Shown here piece by piece: positions 24,501 to 37,660 of a DNA stretch of 64,000 nucleotides; the stretch's first letter is position 1, and each line of letters begins with the position of its first letter. A model generated the notes under the pieces. It had not been told where the DNA came from. It saw nothing but the letters and a program-made list of their open reading frames with translations, and ran no database searches. Origin of the DNA: Isoptericola dokdonensis DS-3 (GTDB lineage: Bacteria > Actinomycetota > Actinomycetes > Actinomycetales > Cellulomonadaceae); contig NZ_CP014209.1 of the NCBI RefSeq assembly GCF_001636295.1, positions 1 to 64,000 of the forward strand, read 5' to 3'. Position numbers and translations under genes: made by a program.

Positions 24501-25892
24501 GTGAGTACGACGACGTCCACGAGGCCACGCGTCGCGAGCAGGGTCGTCCCCTGGTTGTGCGTCGCCGCGATGGTGCTGTGCGTGGCAGCGCTCCCGTTGC
24601 TCGCCGACGGCGGCTGGGCGGTGTGGGCCGTGGGGGGCGCCGCGCTGCTGCTGCCCGTCGTCGCCGCGGTGCTGCTGGCGCGGGCCGCGCGCCGCGACGA
24701 CGAGACCCTGCGCGCCCTGGTCGCCGAGCGCGACCTGCTGGCCCGGCGCCTCACCGAGACCGCGGACGTGCTGGAGCGGACCACGAACGACCTCGCCGCC
24801 GAGCAGGCGGGTCGCCGGCGCGAGCGCGCGGCCGTCGAGACCGCCGTGGTGGCGCTCAGCCGGAAGGTCCAGGCGTCCGCCCACCGCGTCCAGGAGGAGG
24901 CGGCGCGCATGGTCCAGCGGCACTCCGCCGACCCCGACGTGCTCCAGACGTCCATGCGCATCGACCACGCCGCGGCCCAGCACGCGCGGCAGGCGCAGAG
25001 CCTCGTGGCCCTGTGCGGCCAGCGGCCCGGCCAGACCTGGGACGAGCCGCTGCCGCTGCCGGACGTCGTGCGCGCCGCCGCCGGCCGGATCACCGCGTTC
25101 CAACGGGTCGAGGTCTCCGGCGACCCGGGTCTCAGCGTCTCGCCCCTGGCCGTGGAGGCGCTCGTGCACGTCGTGGCCGAGCTGCTGGCCAACGCCACCC
25201 AGTGCTCGCCCCCGAACACCAAGGTGCTCGCCACGCTGCGCCAGGTGCAGCGCGGCGCCGTCATCGAGATCGACGACTGCGGCGTCGGGATGGACGAGCG
25301 CGAGCTCGCCCGCGTGCGCCGGATCGCCTCGGGGGCCGCGCCCGTGACCATCGCGGACCTCGGCCAGGTGCCCCAGACGGGCCTGGCCGTCGTCGGGACG
25401 TACGCGCGGGCCCTCGACCTGCGGGTCGACCTCGTGGAGTCGGTCTACGGCGGCCTGCGGGCCGTCGTCATGCTGCCGGCCGCGCACACCGAGGTCTCCG
25501 CGACCGGTCCGTCGGTGCTGGCGCCCAGCGTCGACGACGCCTGGGGCACGGCTCCCGCCCCGGCGGCGCACCTGGCCCCGCCGGTGGTGGCGCGGCCCGA
25601 GCCGCCGTCCGCGACCTCGGTCGCGGCCGACGTGGTGCGGCCCGGCCCGCCGGTGCTGCCGCAGCGCCGGTCACGGCGCGCCGCGCTCGACGGGCCCCCG
25701 ACCCGCCCGACCCCGGCGACGACGACCGAGGACCGGGCCGACCGGCCCGCCCCCGATCCGGTCGCCGACCAGACGGCCGAGGAGGCGGGCGCCTGGATCG
25801 GCGCGTTCTTCGCGGCCGGCACAGCACCGCTGCCCGATCCCCAGCTCAGCGAGCCGGCCGCCGACACGGCCGGCACCTCGGAGGACCGATGA
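24501..25892 (+). CDS. Conservon CvnA: membrane histidine-kinase-like ATPase
   Basis: First gene of a five-gene conservon, a G-protein signalling unit found in Actinobacteria. The 463-aa protein has two N-terminal transmembrane helices (about residues 14-33 and 37-61), a coiled-coil-like region rich in Arg/Glu (about 65-130), then a GHKL ATPase domain (N-box-like VVAELLANATQCSP; DDCGVGMDE; TGLAVVGTYAR). No canonical phospho-His box is seen, as in other CvnA proteins. The C-terminal 130 residues are Pro/Ala-rich and probably disordered. The start is GTG after GGGGGTG. Its stop overlaps cvnB. Proposed role: membrane sensor controlling the CvnD GTPase. Confidence 0.88.
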   Translation: MSTTTSTRPRVASRVVPWLCVAAMVLCVAALPLLADGGWAVWAVGGAALLLPVVAAVLLARAARRDDETLRALVAERDLLARRLTETADVLERTTNDLAAEQAGRRRERAAVETAVVALSRKVQASAHRVQEEAARMVQRHSADPDVLQTSMRIDHAAAQHARQAQSLVALCGQRPGQTWDEPLPLPDVVRAAAGRITAFQRVEVSGDPGLSVSPLAVEALVHVVAELLANATQCSPPNTKVLATLRQVQRGAVIEIDDCGVGMDERELARVRRIASGAAPVTIADLGQVPQTGLAVVGTYARALDLRVDLVESVYGGLRAVVMLPAAHTEVSATGPSVLAPSVDDAWGTAPAPAAHLAPPVVARPEPPSATSVAADVVRPGPPVLPQRRSRRAALDGPPTRPTPATTTEDRADRPAPDPVADQTAEEAGAWIGAFFAAGTAPLPDPQLSEPAADTAGTSEDR

Positions 25893-26299
25893 CGACGACC
25901 GACCAGACCACCACCGCCCACCCGGACAGCTGGATGCTCGACCTCGTGGCCGAGGTTCGTGGCGTCCTGCACGCGATCGTGCTCAGCTCGGACGGGCTGG
26001 TGAAGGTCCGCACCGACGTGACCGACCCCGACACGGCGGACAAGGTCGCCGCGGCGTGCGCGGGCCTCGTCGCGCTGGGGCTCAGCATGGGGCGCGAGTT
26101 CGGGCGCAGCGACACGCTGCGACAGGTGGTCGTCGAGTTCGACGGCGGCTTCCTGTTCGTGCGCGGCGCCGGTGACGGCTCGCGGCTCGCGGTGATCACC
26201 GACACCACGGTCGACCCGGGGCTCGTCGCGCAGCAGATGCAGGCCCAGGTGCTCATGATCGGCGAGCGCACCCTGGGCACGGAACCGGTCGGGGACTGA
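25889..26299 (+). CDS. Conservon CvnB: roadblock/LC7 domain protein
   Basis: A 136-residue roadblock/LC7 protein: SWMLDLVAEVRGVLHAIVLSSDGL, then AACAGLVALGLSMGREFG and VVEFDGGFLFVRGAGDGSRLAVITD. In conservons this component binds the Ras-like GTPase and acts as regulator or GAP. The ATG overlaps the cvnA stop by 4 bp, and cvnC follows 10 bp later. Cytosolic, with no signal peptide. Confidence 0.92.
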   Translation: MTTTDQTTTAHPDSWMLDLVAEVRGVLHAIVLSSDGLVKVRTDVTDPDTADKVAAACAGLVALGLSMGREFGRSDTLRQVVVEFDGGFLFVRGAGDGSRLAVITDTTVDPGLVAQQMQAQVLMIGERTLGTEPVGD

Positions 26300-26309
26300 G
26301 GAGCGCCGG

Positions 26310-26666
26310 ATGAACGTCGACGGTTTCCGCGACCATCCGGTCCGCTCCTACGTCCTGACCGGCGGTCGCGCGCACCCCAGCCGCAACACCCTGCGCCCGG
26401 AGACGCTCGTGTGCGCGGCGCTGGACGACGGCCGCGAGCCGCCGCGGGCCGCGGGTCGGCACGAGCAGGCGGTGCTGGACACGTGCCAGGGCACGCTCGC
26501 CGTCGCCGAGATCGCGGCCTACCTCCGTCTGCCCGTGAGCCTGTCGGCCGTCATCGTCTCCGACCTGGTCGACGCGGGGCACCTCGTCGTCCGGTCGGGA
26601 GTCACCCACGGGCTCCCTGACACCGACCTGCTGGAGGAGATCCTCGATGGGCTCCGCAACCTCTGA
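26310..26666 (+). CDS. Conservon CvnC: DUF742 protein
   Basis: A 118-residue DUF742 protein: RSYVLTGGRAHPSRNTLRPE, ETLVCAALD, then a winged-helix-like C-terminal part, LAVAEIAAYLRLPVSLSAVI and VSDLVDAGHLVVRSG. The biochemical role of DUF742 is not established; it always accompanies CvnB and CvnD. Its last 20 bp overlap the cvnD start, so these two are tightly coupled. Confidence 0.92.
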   Translation: MNVDGFRDHPVRSYVLTGGRAHPSRNTLRPETLVCAALDDGREPPRAAGRHEQAVLDTCQGTLAVAEIAAYLRLPVSLSAVIVSDLVDAGHLVVRSGVTHGLPDTDLLEEILDGLRNL

Positions 26667-27243
26667 GCCGCGCCACCTGCCCGCCGCCGTCGCCCGTTCC
26701 GTCAAGGTGCTGGTGGTCGGTGCCTTCGGTGTCGGCAAGACCACCCTGATCGACGCGGTGAGCGAGATCCCGATGCTCCGCACCGAGGAGTCGGTGACGA
26801 CCGCGAGCGTCGGCGTCGACCCGGCGCTCGGCTCGAAGTCGACCACGACGGTCGCGATGGACTTCGGGCGCCTCACGCTGGGCGGCCGGACCGCCCTGTA
26901 CCTGTTCGGGACGCCGGGTCAGCGGCGCTTCTGGGACCTCTGGTCGGGGCTCGCGGACGGGGCGGTGGGTGCCCTCGTCGTCGTCGACACGCGCCGCCTG
27001 GAGGACAGCTTCGAGGTCCTCGACCAGCTCGAGGAGAAGACGGACCTGCCCGTCGCCGTCGTGATCAACAGCTTCCCCGACGCTCCCCGGCACCCGGAGG
27101 ACGACGTGCGGCTCGCCCTCGACCTGCCGCCCGGCACCCCCGTGGTCACCGCGGACCTGCGCGTGCGCCAGGAGACGGTGGGGGTGCTCGTCACGCTGGT
27201 CGAGCACGCGCTGCGCCGCCGGTCGGGGCGGGTGGCCGCGTGA
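26647..27243 (+). CDS. Conservon CvnD: small Ras-like GTPase (MglA-like)
   Basis: A 198-residue GTPase. P-loop VVGAFGVGKTTLIDAV near residues 22-37, switch II LFGTPGQRRFWDLW near 80-93 (DxxG replaced by GTPG as is common in CvnD), and a degenerate base-recognition motif VVINSFPD in place of NKxD. It is the switch of the conservon; partners are CvnB and probably CvnA at the membrane. The start at 26647 lies within cvnC, and the GTG of cvnE overlaps its stop. Confidence 0.92.
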   Translation: MGSATSEPRHLPAAVARSVKVLVVGAFGVGKTTLIDAVSEIPMLRTEESVTTASVGVDPALGSKSTTTVAMDFGRLTLGGRTALYLFGTPGQRRFWDLWSGLADGAVGALVVVDTRRLEDSFEVLDQLEEKTDLPVAVVINSFPDAPRHPEDDVRLALDLPPGTPVVTADLRVRQETVGVLVTLVEHALRRRSGRVAA

Positions 27244-28469
27244 GCGTCACCGCAGCCGGTCGGGCCGTCCGCCTGGAGGAGGTCTCCGACCGCACCCTGC
27301 TCGCGGACCTCGCGGGTGCCGCCGACCCCCGTGCGGCGTACGAGGCGCTGCGCTCCCGGTGGGGGAACGTGGCCCCGGTCGACCTGGAGCCGGGTGTGCC
27401 GGCCTGGTTGGCCCTGGGGTACGACGAGGTCACCACGGTGCTGCGCAACGAGGCGCTGTTCGCCCGGGACGCCCGGCACTGGCGCTACGAGGCGGAGCGG
27501 CTGGTGGCCTGGCGCTCTCCCGCGCGGGCGGTGCTGGCGCAGCGCGACAGCGCCCACGACCGCGACGGCGAGGAGCACCGGCGGCTGCGCGCGCCGCTGG
27601 CGGACCTGCTGGCCACCCTCGACGAGCAGCGCCTGACGCGCACGGTGACGGTCGCGTGCCGGTCGGCGCTCGACCGCCTCCGGGCGCGGGGCGGCGGGGA
27701 CCTCGTCGCGGAGTACGCGGCGGACGTGCCGGTGCGGGTGCTGGCGGACCTCCTGGGCCTCAACCTGGCTGACGCACGCCGCCTGCACGAGCTGACCGTG
27801 ACCGTCCGGGCGGGCACCGAGGGCTCCTACGGGGCGTCGGTCGAGATGGAGAACCTGCTGGCGAACGTCGTCGCGGGGCGTCGGGCGGAACCGGGCGACG
27901 ACCTCACCTCGGCACTGCTGGCGCACCCGGCGCACGCCAACGACCTCGAGGTGATGGGCGCCGTCGGCCTGCTGTTCCGGACCGCGCACGACGCCGAGGT
28001 GGCGTGGTGCGCCACGACCATCGGGCGGCTCCTCACGGACCCGGGTTTCGCGGGGCGGCTGCACGGCGGCCGGCTCGTGCTCGACGACGCGCTCGACGAG
28101 ATCGCGCGGACCGACCCGCCGCTGCCGCACCTGCTGCCGCGCTACGCGCTGTCGGACAGCCGGGTCGGCGGGCAGCCGGTCGCGGCCGGTGACGCGATCG
28201 TCCCGGCAGTGGCGGCGGCGAACCTGGACCGGGCGGTGCAGGCGGTGGACCCGTGGGAGCAGGTCGATGCCCGGTTTCACCTGACGTGGGGCGCGGGGGC
28301 GCACGGCTGCCCCGCGCACCGGTCGGCGCCGCTCGTCACGCGGCTGGTCGTGGGGCACCTGCTCGCGGTCGTCGCGGAGCTGGAGCTCGCGGTGCCGGCG
28401 CACGACGTGGTGCCGGTGCGCTCGGCCTGGGTGCGGCACCCGGCGGCGCTCCCGGTGCGCTGGCGCTGA
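27240..28469 (+). CDS. Conservon CvnE: cytochrome P450
   Basis: A 409-residue P450, the effector-type fifth gene of the conservon. Heme ligand Cys357 lies in WGAGAHGCPAHRSAP, and the K-helix ExxR is seen in DEIARTDPPLP. The I-helix oxygen-activation motif, usually A-G-x-D/E-T-T, reads LLFRTAHDAEVAW and lacks the Gly and Thr pair, so oxygen chemistry may be unusual or lost. The N terminus aligns from YEALRSRWGNVAPVDLE. The GTG start overlaps the cvnD stop. Substrate and redox partner are unknown; no ferredoxin is adjacent. Confidence 0.86.
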   Translation: MSVTAAGRAVRLEEVSDRTLLADLAGAADPRAAYEALRSRWGNVAPVDLEPGVPAWLALGYDEVTTVLRNEALFARDARHWRYEAERLVAWRSPARAVLAQRDSAHDRDGEEHRRLRAPLADLLATLDEQRLTRTVTVACRSALDRLRARGGGDLVAEYAADVPVRVLADLLGLNLADARRLHELTVTVRAGTEGSYGASVEMENLLANVVAGRRAEPGDDLTSALLAHPAHANDLEVMGAVGLLFRTAHDAEVAWCATTIGRLLTDPGFAGRLHGGRLVLDDALDEIARTDPPLPHLLPRYALSDSRVGGQPVAAGDAIVPAVAAANLDRAVQAVDPWEQVDARFHLTWGAGAHGCPAHRSAPLVTRLVVGHLLAVVAELELAVPAHDVVPVRSAWVRHPAALPVRWR

Positions 28470-28484
28470 GCCGCACCGGGAGCG
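28447..28484. terminator. Terminator hairpin overlapping the end of cvnE
   Basis: 13-bp perfect arms, CGCTCCCGGTGCG (28447-28459) and CGCACCGGGAGCG (28472-28484), with a 12-nt loop that contains the cvnE stop codon. It serves the two convergent genes. Confidence 0.7.
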
Positions 28485-28493
28485 TCGTGCCGG

Positions 28494-33874
<5,381 letters not shown>

Positions 33875-33878
<4 letters not shown>

Positions 33879-34912
33879 GGGCGGGTCGCGTCGCCGAAGG
33901 TGTCGAGCAGGTACTCGGACGCGAGCGCCGTCACATGGTGCTGGACCGGGCCGAAGTACCACGAGGGGTCGAAGGTGCGGCGGTAGCCGAGCGACCAGCT
34001 CGCCGTCGTGGCGGTGTCCCCGTGCCAGGTCACCTCGGCGGTTCGCAGGTCCATCCAGCGGGCGAGCGTGGAGTCCTCCACCACCTCGAAGACGACCCGG
34101 CCGCCTTCGGGCCGCACCTCGGACGCCACGACCCGCAGCCGCATGGAGCGCTCGGTGGGCTCGGCGCCCAGGCCGAGGCTGTGCCGGGGTGCGAAGGCGA
34201 CGAGCCGTTCGTCGCCGACCGCGAGGCCCTTGCCGGAGGCGCCGACGGGAACGGGGAACGGCACCGCGCGCAGGAGCACGGCGTCGGGGCGGCCGTATCG
34301 CGGCTCGGCGGCGAGCGCGTCGGCGAACGCCTCCGGCGGCGCGTCGACGACGACGGTGGCGGAGGCGACGTCGTCGCGCGGGACGGAGGGGGTGCCCGTG
34401 ACGCCTTCGAGCGCGAGCAGGAGCAGGACGGGCGCGAGGACGAGGTGGCGGCGGCCGCGCGCGTGCTGCACGGCCAGCGCGACGAGTGCCGCGACGCCGT
34501 AGAAGAGGGGTGCGGCGATCACGAGGCAGACGACGCCTTCGTCCAGGAGGGGCCCGGCGAGGGCGAGCCCGACGGTGGTGGTGGCGAGCGCGACGCCGAC
34601 GGGATGGCGTGGGCGAGCGGTCAGGACCACGCTGACGGCGATGAGGGCGGGGACGCCGACGTAGAACAGCGACGTCTGATCGAGCCCGGACGCCGAGAGG
34701 GCCTCGGCGGCCAGCATGGCGGCGAAGAGGGCGAGGACGACGCCGGCCAGCAGCCGGCGTGCTCGGCGCTGGGCCGGGCCCTCGGGCGGGCGCGGTGCGT
34801 GCGGCACGGCGTCGTCGTCGTCCCAGGGATCGGACGGCTGACCGGCGCGGGCCCGTGTCGGTGCGGGCCGGAGGTGGTCGTCGGGTTCTCCGGGACCGGG
34901 GGAGTCCGTCAT
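33875..34912 (-). CDS. Membrane protein with C-terminal SRPBCC-like domain
   Basis: 345 aa. Residues 1-50 are hydrophilic and acidic (DPWDDDDAVPH); about four transmembrane helices lie at 55-170 (RRLLAGVVLALFAAMLAAEA, FYVGVPALIAVSVVLTA, VGVALATTTVGLALAG, VLAPVLLLLALEGV). Residues 180-340 are soluble and end like a polyketide-cyclase/START fold (TFDPSWYFGPVQHHVTALAS). It is the first gene of a two-gene minus-strand unit with the ICMT-DUF393 protein, divergent from a TetR repressor over a clear palindrome, so it is probably controlled by that repressor. Function unknown; the domain call is tentative. Confidence 0.7.
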
Positions 34913-34942
34913 CGTCAGTCCTCGAGTCGGTGCTGGTCGCCT

Positions 34943-34980
34943 CGATCAGTTTGATCGGACGATTTAATCGTGCGATTAAA
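34943..34980. promoter_or_regulatory. TetR-type operator palindromes in a divergent intergenic region
   Basis: A perfect inverted repeat TTTAATCG-TG-CGATTAAA (34963-34980), strikingly AT-rich against the background, is preceded by CGATCA-GTT-TGATCG (34943-34957). Both lie between the membrane operon start (34912, minus) and the tetR start (35017, plus), where they can control both transcripts. Confidence 0.7.
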
Positions 34981-35016
34981 GCATATGCTCAAGCCACGCC
35001 AGGGAGAGGACGGGAC

Positions 35017-35640
35017 ATGTCGACGGCACGACGGAACAGCGAGGAGACGCGGCGGCGGCTGCTCGACGCGGCCGACCAGGTGCTGCGCGAGCACGGGTAC
35101 GCCGGCACGTCGGCGCGGACGATCGCCACCGCGGCGGAGGTCAACTCCGCCCTGGTCTTCTACCACTTCGGGGGTGTGGACCAGCTGCTGCTCGCGGCGC
35201 TCGACCGGTCCTCCGCGCAGCGGATGGCGCAGCACCGGGCGACGGCCGCCGATGCCCGCACCGTCGAGGAGCTCGTCGAGGCCGGGCTGCGCATCTACCG
35301 CGACGACCTGGAGCAGGGCCATCTCGCGCTCTTCAGCGAGCTCGTCGCCGCAGCGGTGACCAAGCCCGCTCTCCGTGCCGAGGTCGCGGGCCGGGCGGAG
35401 CCGTGGCTGGCCTTCGTGGAGGAGGCGTGGGACCGGGTGGCGGGCGGTACGCCGCTCGGACGGCTGCTACCGGCCCGGGGGGTCGCCAACGCCGCGCTCA
35501 CCTTCTACCTCGGCGTCAACCTGTTCTCGGTCCTGGACCCCGACCAGTCGCGTACCGAGGACGTGTTCGACCTCGCCCGCCGCCTGGCTCCGCGGGCCCG
35601 CCTGCTCACGCTCAGGCTGCCCGGCCCGCGCCGCCGCTGA
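35017..35640 (+). CDS. TetR/AcrR family transcriptional regulator
   Basis: 207-residue repressor. N-terminal helix-turn-helix: RNSEETRRRLLDAADQVLRE, then GYAGTSARTIATAAEVNSAL and VFYHFGGVDQLLLAALD. The C-terminal ligand-binding part includes LVEAGLRIYRDDLEQGHLAL. The start is the ATG at 35017 with GGGAGAGGA upstream; longer frames upstream run through the operator. It probably represses itself and the divergent membrane-protein/ICMT-DUF393 pair. The ligand is unknown. Confidence 0.92.
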   Translation: MSTARRNSEETRRRLLDAADQVLREHGYAGTSARTIATAAEVNSALVFYHFGGVDQLLLAALDRSSAQRMAQHRATAADARTVEELVEAGLRIYRDDLEQGHLALFSELVAAAVTKPALRAEVAGRAEPWLAFVEEAWDRVAGGTPLGRLLPARGVANAALTFYLGVNLFSVLDPDQSRTEDVFDLARRLAPRARLLTLRLPGPRRR

Positions 35641-35667
35641 CCCGACGGCCACGGCTCAGGACGGAGG

Positions 35668-36339
35668 TCAGCGCGGGTCGCGCGCCGCCCAGAGCATGCC
35701 GCGCACGACGATCTCGTGGATCGTCGGCTCGGTGACGTCGTCGACCGTGTGCCCGACGGCGCAGGCGAACACCTTCCCCGCGCCCCAGCGCCGGGTCCAC
35801 ACGACGGGGACGTCGACGGGCCCGTGCCACGGTGCGTCGGGCCGCGGCGCGTGCGTGGTGGTGGCGAGCACGTCGAGGGCGGCGTCGGTCTGCAGCCAGT
35901 ACTGCTCGGTGGTGAGGGTGATGCGCTGCGGGAGCCCGGCGACGACGGGGTGGTCGGCGTGGTCGGGGACGATCTGCACGTCGTGCTCGACCATGTCGCC
36001 GGGGTGCGCGACGAACTGCCCGCCGACGAGGTGCTGGTAGTCGGTGGCGTTGCGGAAGGAGTCGAGCAGCCCTCCGTGCCAGCCGGCGAGGCCGGTGCCG
36101 TTCTCGACGGCGACGCGCAGGCCGTGCATCTCCTCGACGAGGATGTCGCCCATCGTCCAGCACTGGACGACCAGATCGGTGGCGTCCATGACGTCGGGGT
36201 CGGCGTAGACCTCCAGCGAGCTCTCCACGGTGATGTCGAACCCTGCGTCGCGCAGCGCGGGGAGGAACACGTCGCTGGTGCCGACCGGGTCGTGCCCTTC
36301 CCAGCCGCCGCGGACGACGAGGGCGGTGCGCGTGGTCAC
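35668..36339 (-). CDS. ThuA-like domain protein (glutamine amidotransferase-like fold)
   Basis: A 223-residue cytosolic ThuA-family protein: ALVVRGGWEGHDPVGTSDVF, GTGLAGWHGGLLDSFRNATD, then GQFVAHPGDMVEHDVQIVP and WGAGKVFACAVGHTVDDV. ThuA was first described in the rhizobial trehalose/maltitol utilisation locus (thuAB), which makes 3-keto sugars; its reaction is not firmly known. GTG start overlaps the upstream ROK repressor stop (GTGA), so repressor and ThuA form one unit divergent from the sugar ABC operon. A second, secreted ThuA domain is encoded 6.5 kb away in the same locus. Confidence 0.87.
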   Translation of the reverse strand: MTTRTALVVRGGWEGHDPVGTSDVFLPALRDAGFDITVESSLEVYADPDVMDATDLVVQCWTMGDILVEEMHGLRVAVENGTGLAGWHGGLLDSFRNATDYQHLVGGQFVAHPGDMVEHDVQIVPDHADHPVVAGLPQRITLTTEQYWLQTDAALDVLATTTHAPRPDAPWHGPVDVPVVWTRRWGAGKVFACAVGHTVDDVTEPTIHEIVVRGMLWAARDPR

Positions 36340-37532
36340 GAGTCCTCCTGGGCGCTGACGAGCGTGTCGACGTTGTGGGGGGAGAGGTACTGCTCGGTGA
36401 CGAGGGTCGCGGCGCCGATGACGCCGGCCTGGGCGCCGGCGCCGGACGGCACGATGCGCAGGTGCTGGGTGGCCAGCGGCAGGGAGCGCTGGTAGACGAT
36501 CTCGCGGATGCCGGCCATGAGGTGCTCGCCGGCTCCTGCCAGGACGCCGCCCACGACGATGCGGGCGGGGTTGAGGAGGCTGACGGAGGCGGCGAGGACG
36601 GCACCGATGTCGCGTCCGGCCTGGCGGACGGCCTGTCCGGCCGCGACGTCGCCGCTGCGCACGAGGTCGACGATGTCGGGGGTGCCGTGGACGTCGGCCC
36701 CGAGGTCGCGCAGCCGCTGGACGATGGCGAGCCCTCCGGCGACCGCCTCGAGGCAGCCGGTGTTGCCGCAGCGGCACGGGATGTCCTCGGCGCCGGGGAC
36801 GGTGACGTGCCCGAGGTCGCCGGCGGCGCCCTGGGCGCCGCGGCGCAGGTGGCCGTCCATGATGACGCCCGCGCCGATGCCGGTGGCGACCTTGACGAAC
36901 AGCAGGTCGTCGACCTCGGGGCAGATGGTGCGGTGCTCGCCGAGCGACATGACATTGACGTCGTTGTCGACGAGGACGGGCGCCCCGAGTCGGGCGTGCA
37001 GCGCGGCGGGGACGTCGGTGCCGTCCCATCCGGGCATGATCGGCGGGTTCACGGGCCGGCCGGTGGTGTGGTCGACGGGGCCGGGCAGACCGATGCCGAT
37101 GCCGGCGAGGTCGGTGAGGTGCCGTCCTGCCTGGGCGACGAGCTTGGCGGCGGTGTCGGCGACCCACCCGAGCACGTGCTGGGGTCCGTCGGCGATCGAC
37201 AGGGGCTCGTCGAGGACGGAGACGGGGACCGCGGCGAGGTCGGTGACGGCGATGCGGGCGTGGGTGGCGCCGAGGTCGACACCGACCACGATGCGTGACC
37301 GGGGGTCGAACGCGAAGGTGGAGGGCGGGCGGCCGCCGGTGCTGCTGGCCTCGCCGGCGGGGGTGAGCAGCCCGACGCCGCAGAGGGCGTCGATGCGCGC
37401 GGCTACGGTGGACCGGGACTGGCCGGTCTCGGCGACGAGCGAGGCGCGGGTGCGCGGCTCCCCGTCGCGGAACAGCTGGAACATCTCGCCGGCGCCCGTC
37501 GGGCGCGGGGGGAACTTGGCCAGCCCTTCCAT
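36336..37532 (-). CDS. ROK family transcriptional repressor
   Basis: 398-residue sugar-sensing regulator. An N-terminal winged helix (about residues 15-65: LVAETGQSRSTVAARIDAL, GGRPPSTFAFDP) is followed by the ROK sugar-kinase-like fold (VVGVDLGATHARIAVTDL; GIGIGLPGPVDHTTGRPVNP) and the zinc motif CRCGNTGCLEAVAG. Start chosen at the ATG 37532; an in-frame GTG at 37538 is closer to an AAGGAG and is an alternative. It is divergent from the ABC importer, whose promoter carries palindromes. It likely represses the importer and itself until a sugar ligand binds. Confidence 0.9.
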   Translation of the reverse strand: MEGLAKFPPRPTGAGEMFQLFRDGEPRTRASLVAETGQSRSTVAARIDALCGVGLLTPAGEASSTGGRPPSTFAFDPRSRIVVGVDLGATHARIAVTDLAAVPVSVLDEPLSIADGPQHVLGWVADTAAKLVAQAGRHLTDLAGIGIGLPGPVDHTTGRPVNPPIMPGWDGTDVPAALHARLGAPVLVDNDVNVMSLGEHRTICPEVDDLLFVKVATGIGAGVIMDGHLRRGAQGAAGDLGHVTVPGAEDIPCRCGNTGCLEAVAGGLAIVQRLRDLGADVHGTPDIVDLVRSGDVAAGQAVRQAGRDIGAVLAASVSLLNPARIVVGGVLAGAGEHLMAGIREIVYQRSLPLATQHLRIVPSGAGAQAGVIGAATLVTEQYLSPHNVDTLVSAQEDS

Positions 37533-37564
37533 GAGCACAGTGAACCACGACTCCTTCGGTCCGC

Positions 37565-37611
37565 ACTTTGATTGCCCAAGGTACATCACGGCGATGTAAC
37601 GATCCCAAAGT
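37565..37611. promoter_or_regulatory. Nested inverted repeats, probable ROK operator region
   Basis: TACATC-N5-GATGTA (37582-37598) is perfect and is nested inside ACTTTG (37565-37570) / CAAAGT (37606-37611), with nearly the same centre. The position between divergent repressor and importer genes suits an operator. Confidence 0.5.
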
Positions 37612-37625
37612 ACCCGCACTTATGA

Positions 37626-37654
37626 TTGACGCTGAGCAGAAGTCTGCTTAGAGT
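37626..37654 (+). promoter_or_regulatory. Strong leaderless promoter of the sugar ABC operon with operator in the spacer
   Basis: -35 TTGACG (37626-37631), 17-bp spacer, -10 TAGAGT (37649-37654), then 6 nt to the ATG at 37661. The spacer contains the perfect palindrome AGCAGA-AG-TCTGCT (37635-37648), abutting the -10, an ideal repressor position. This is the best promoter match in the window. Confidence 0.8.
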
Positions 37655-37660
37655 CGTCGC

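Noticed and set aside
34759..35016. Longer tetR start upstream
   Set aside because: The added residues would be encoded by the operator and the divergent gene; the HTH begins right after the ATG at 35017, which has a good ribosome-binding site.
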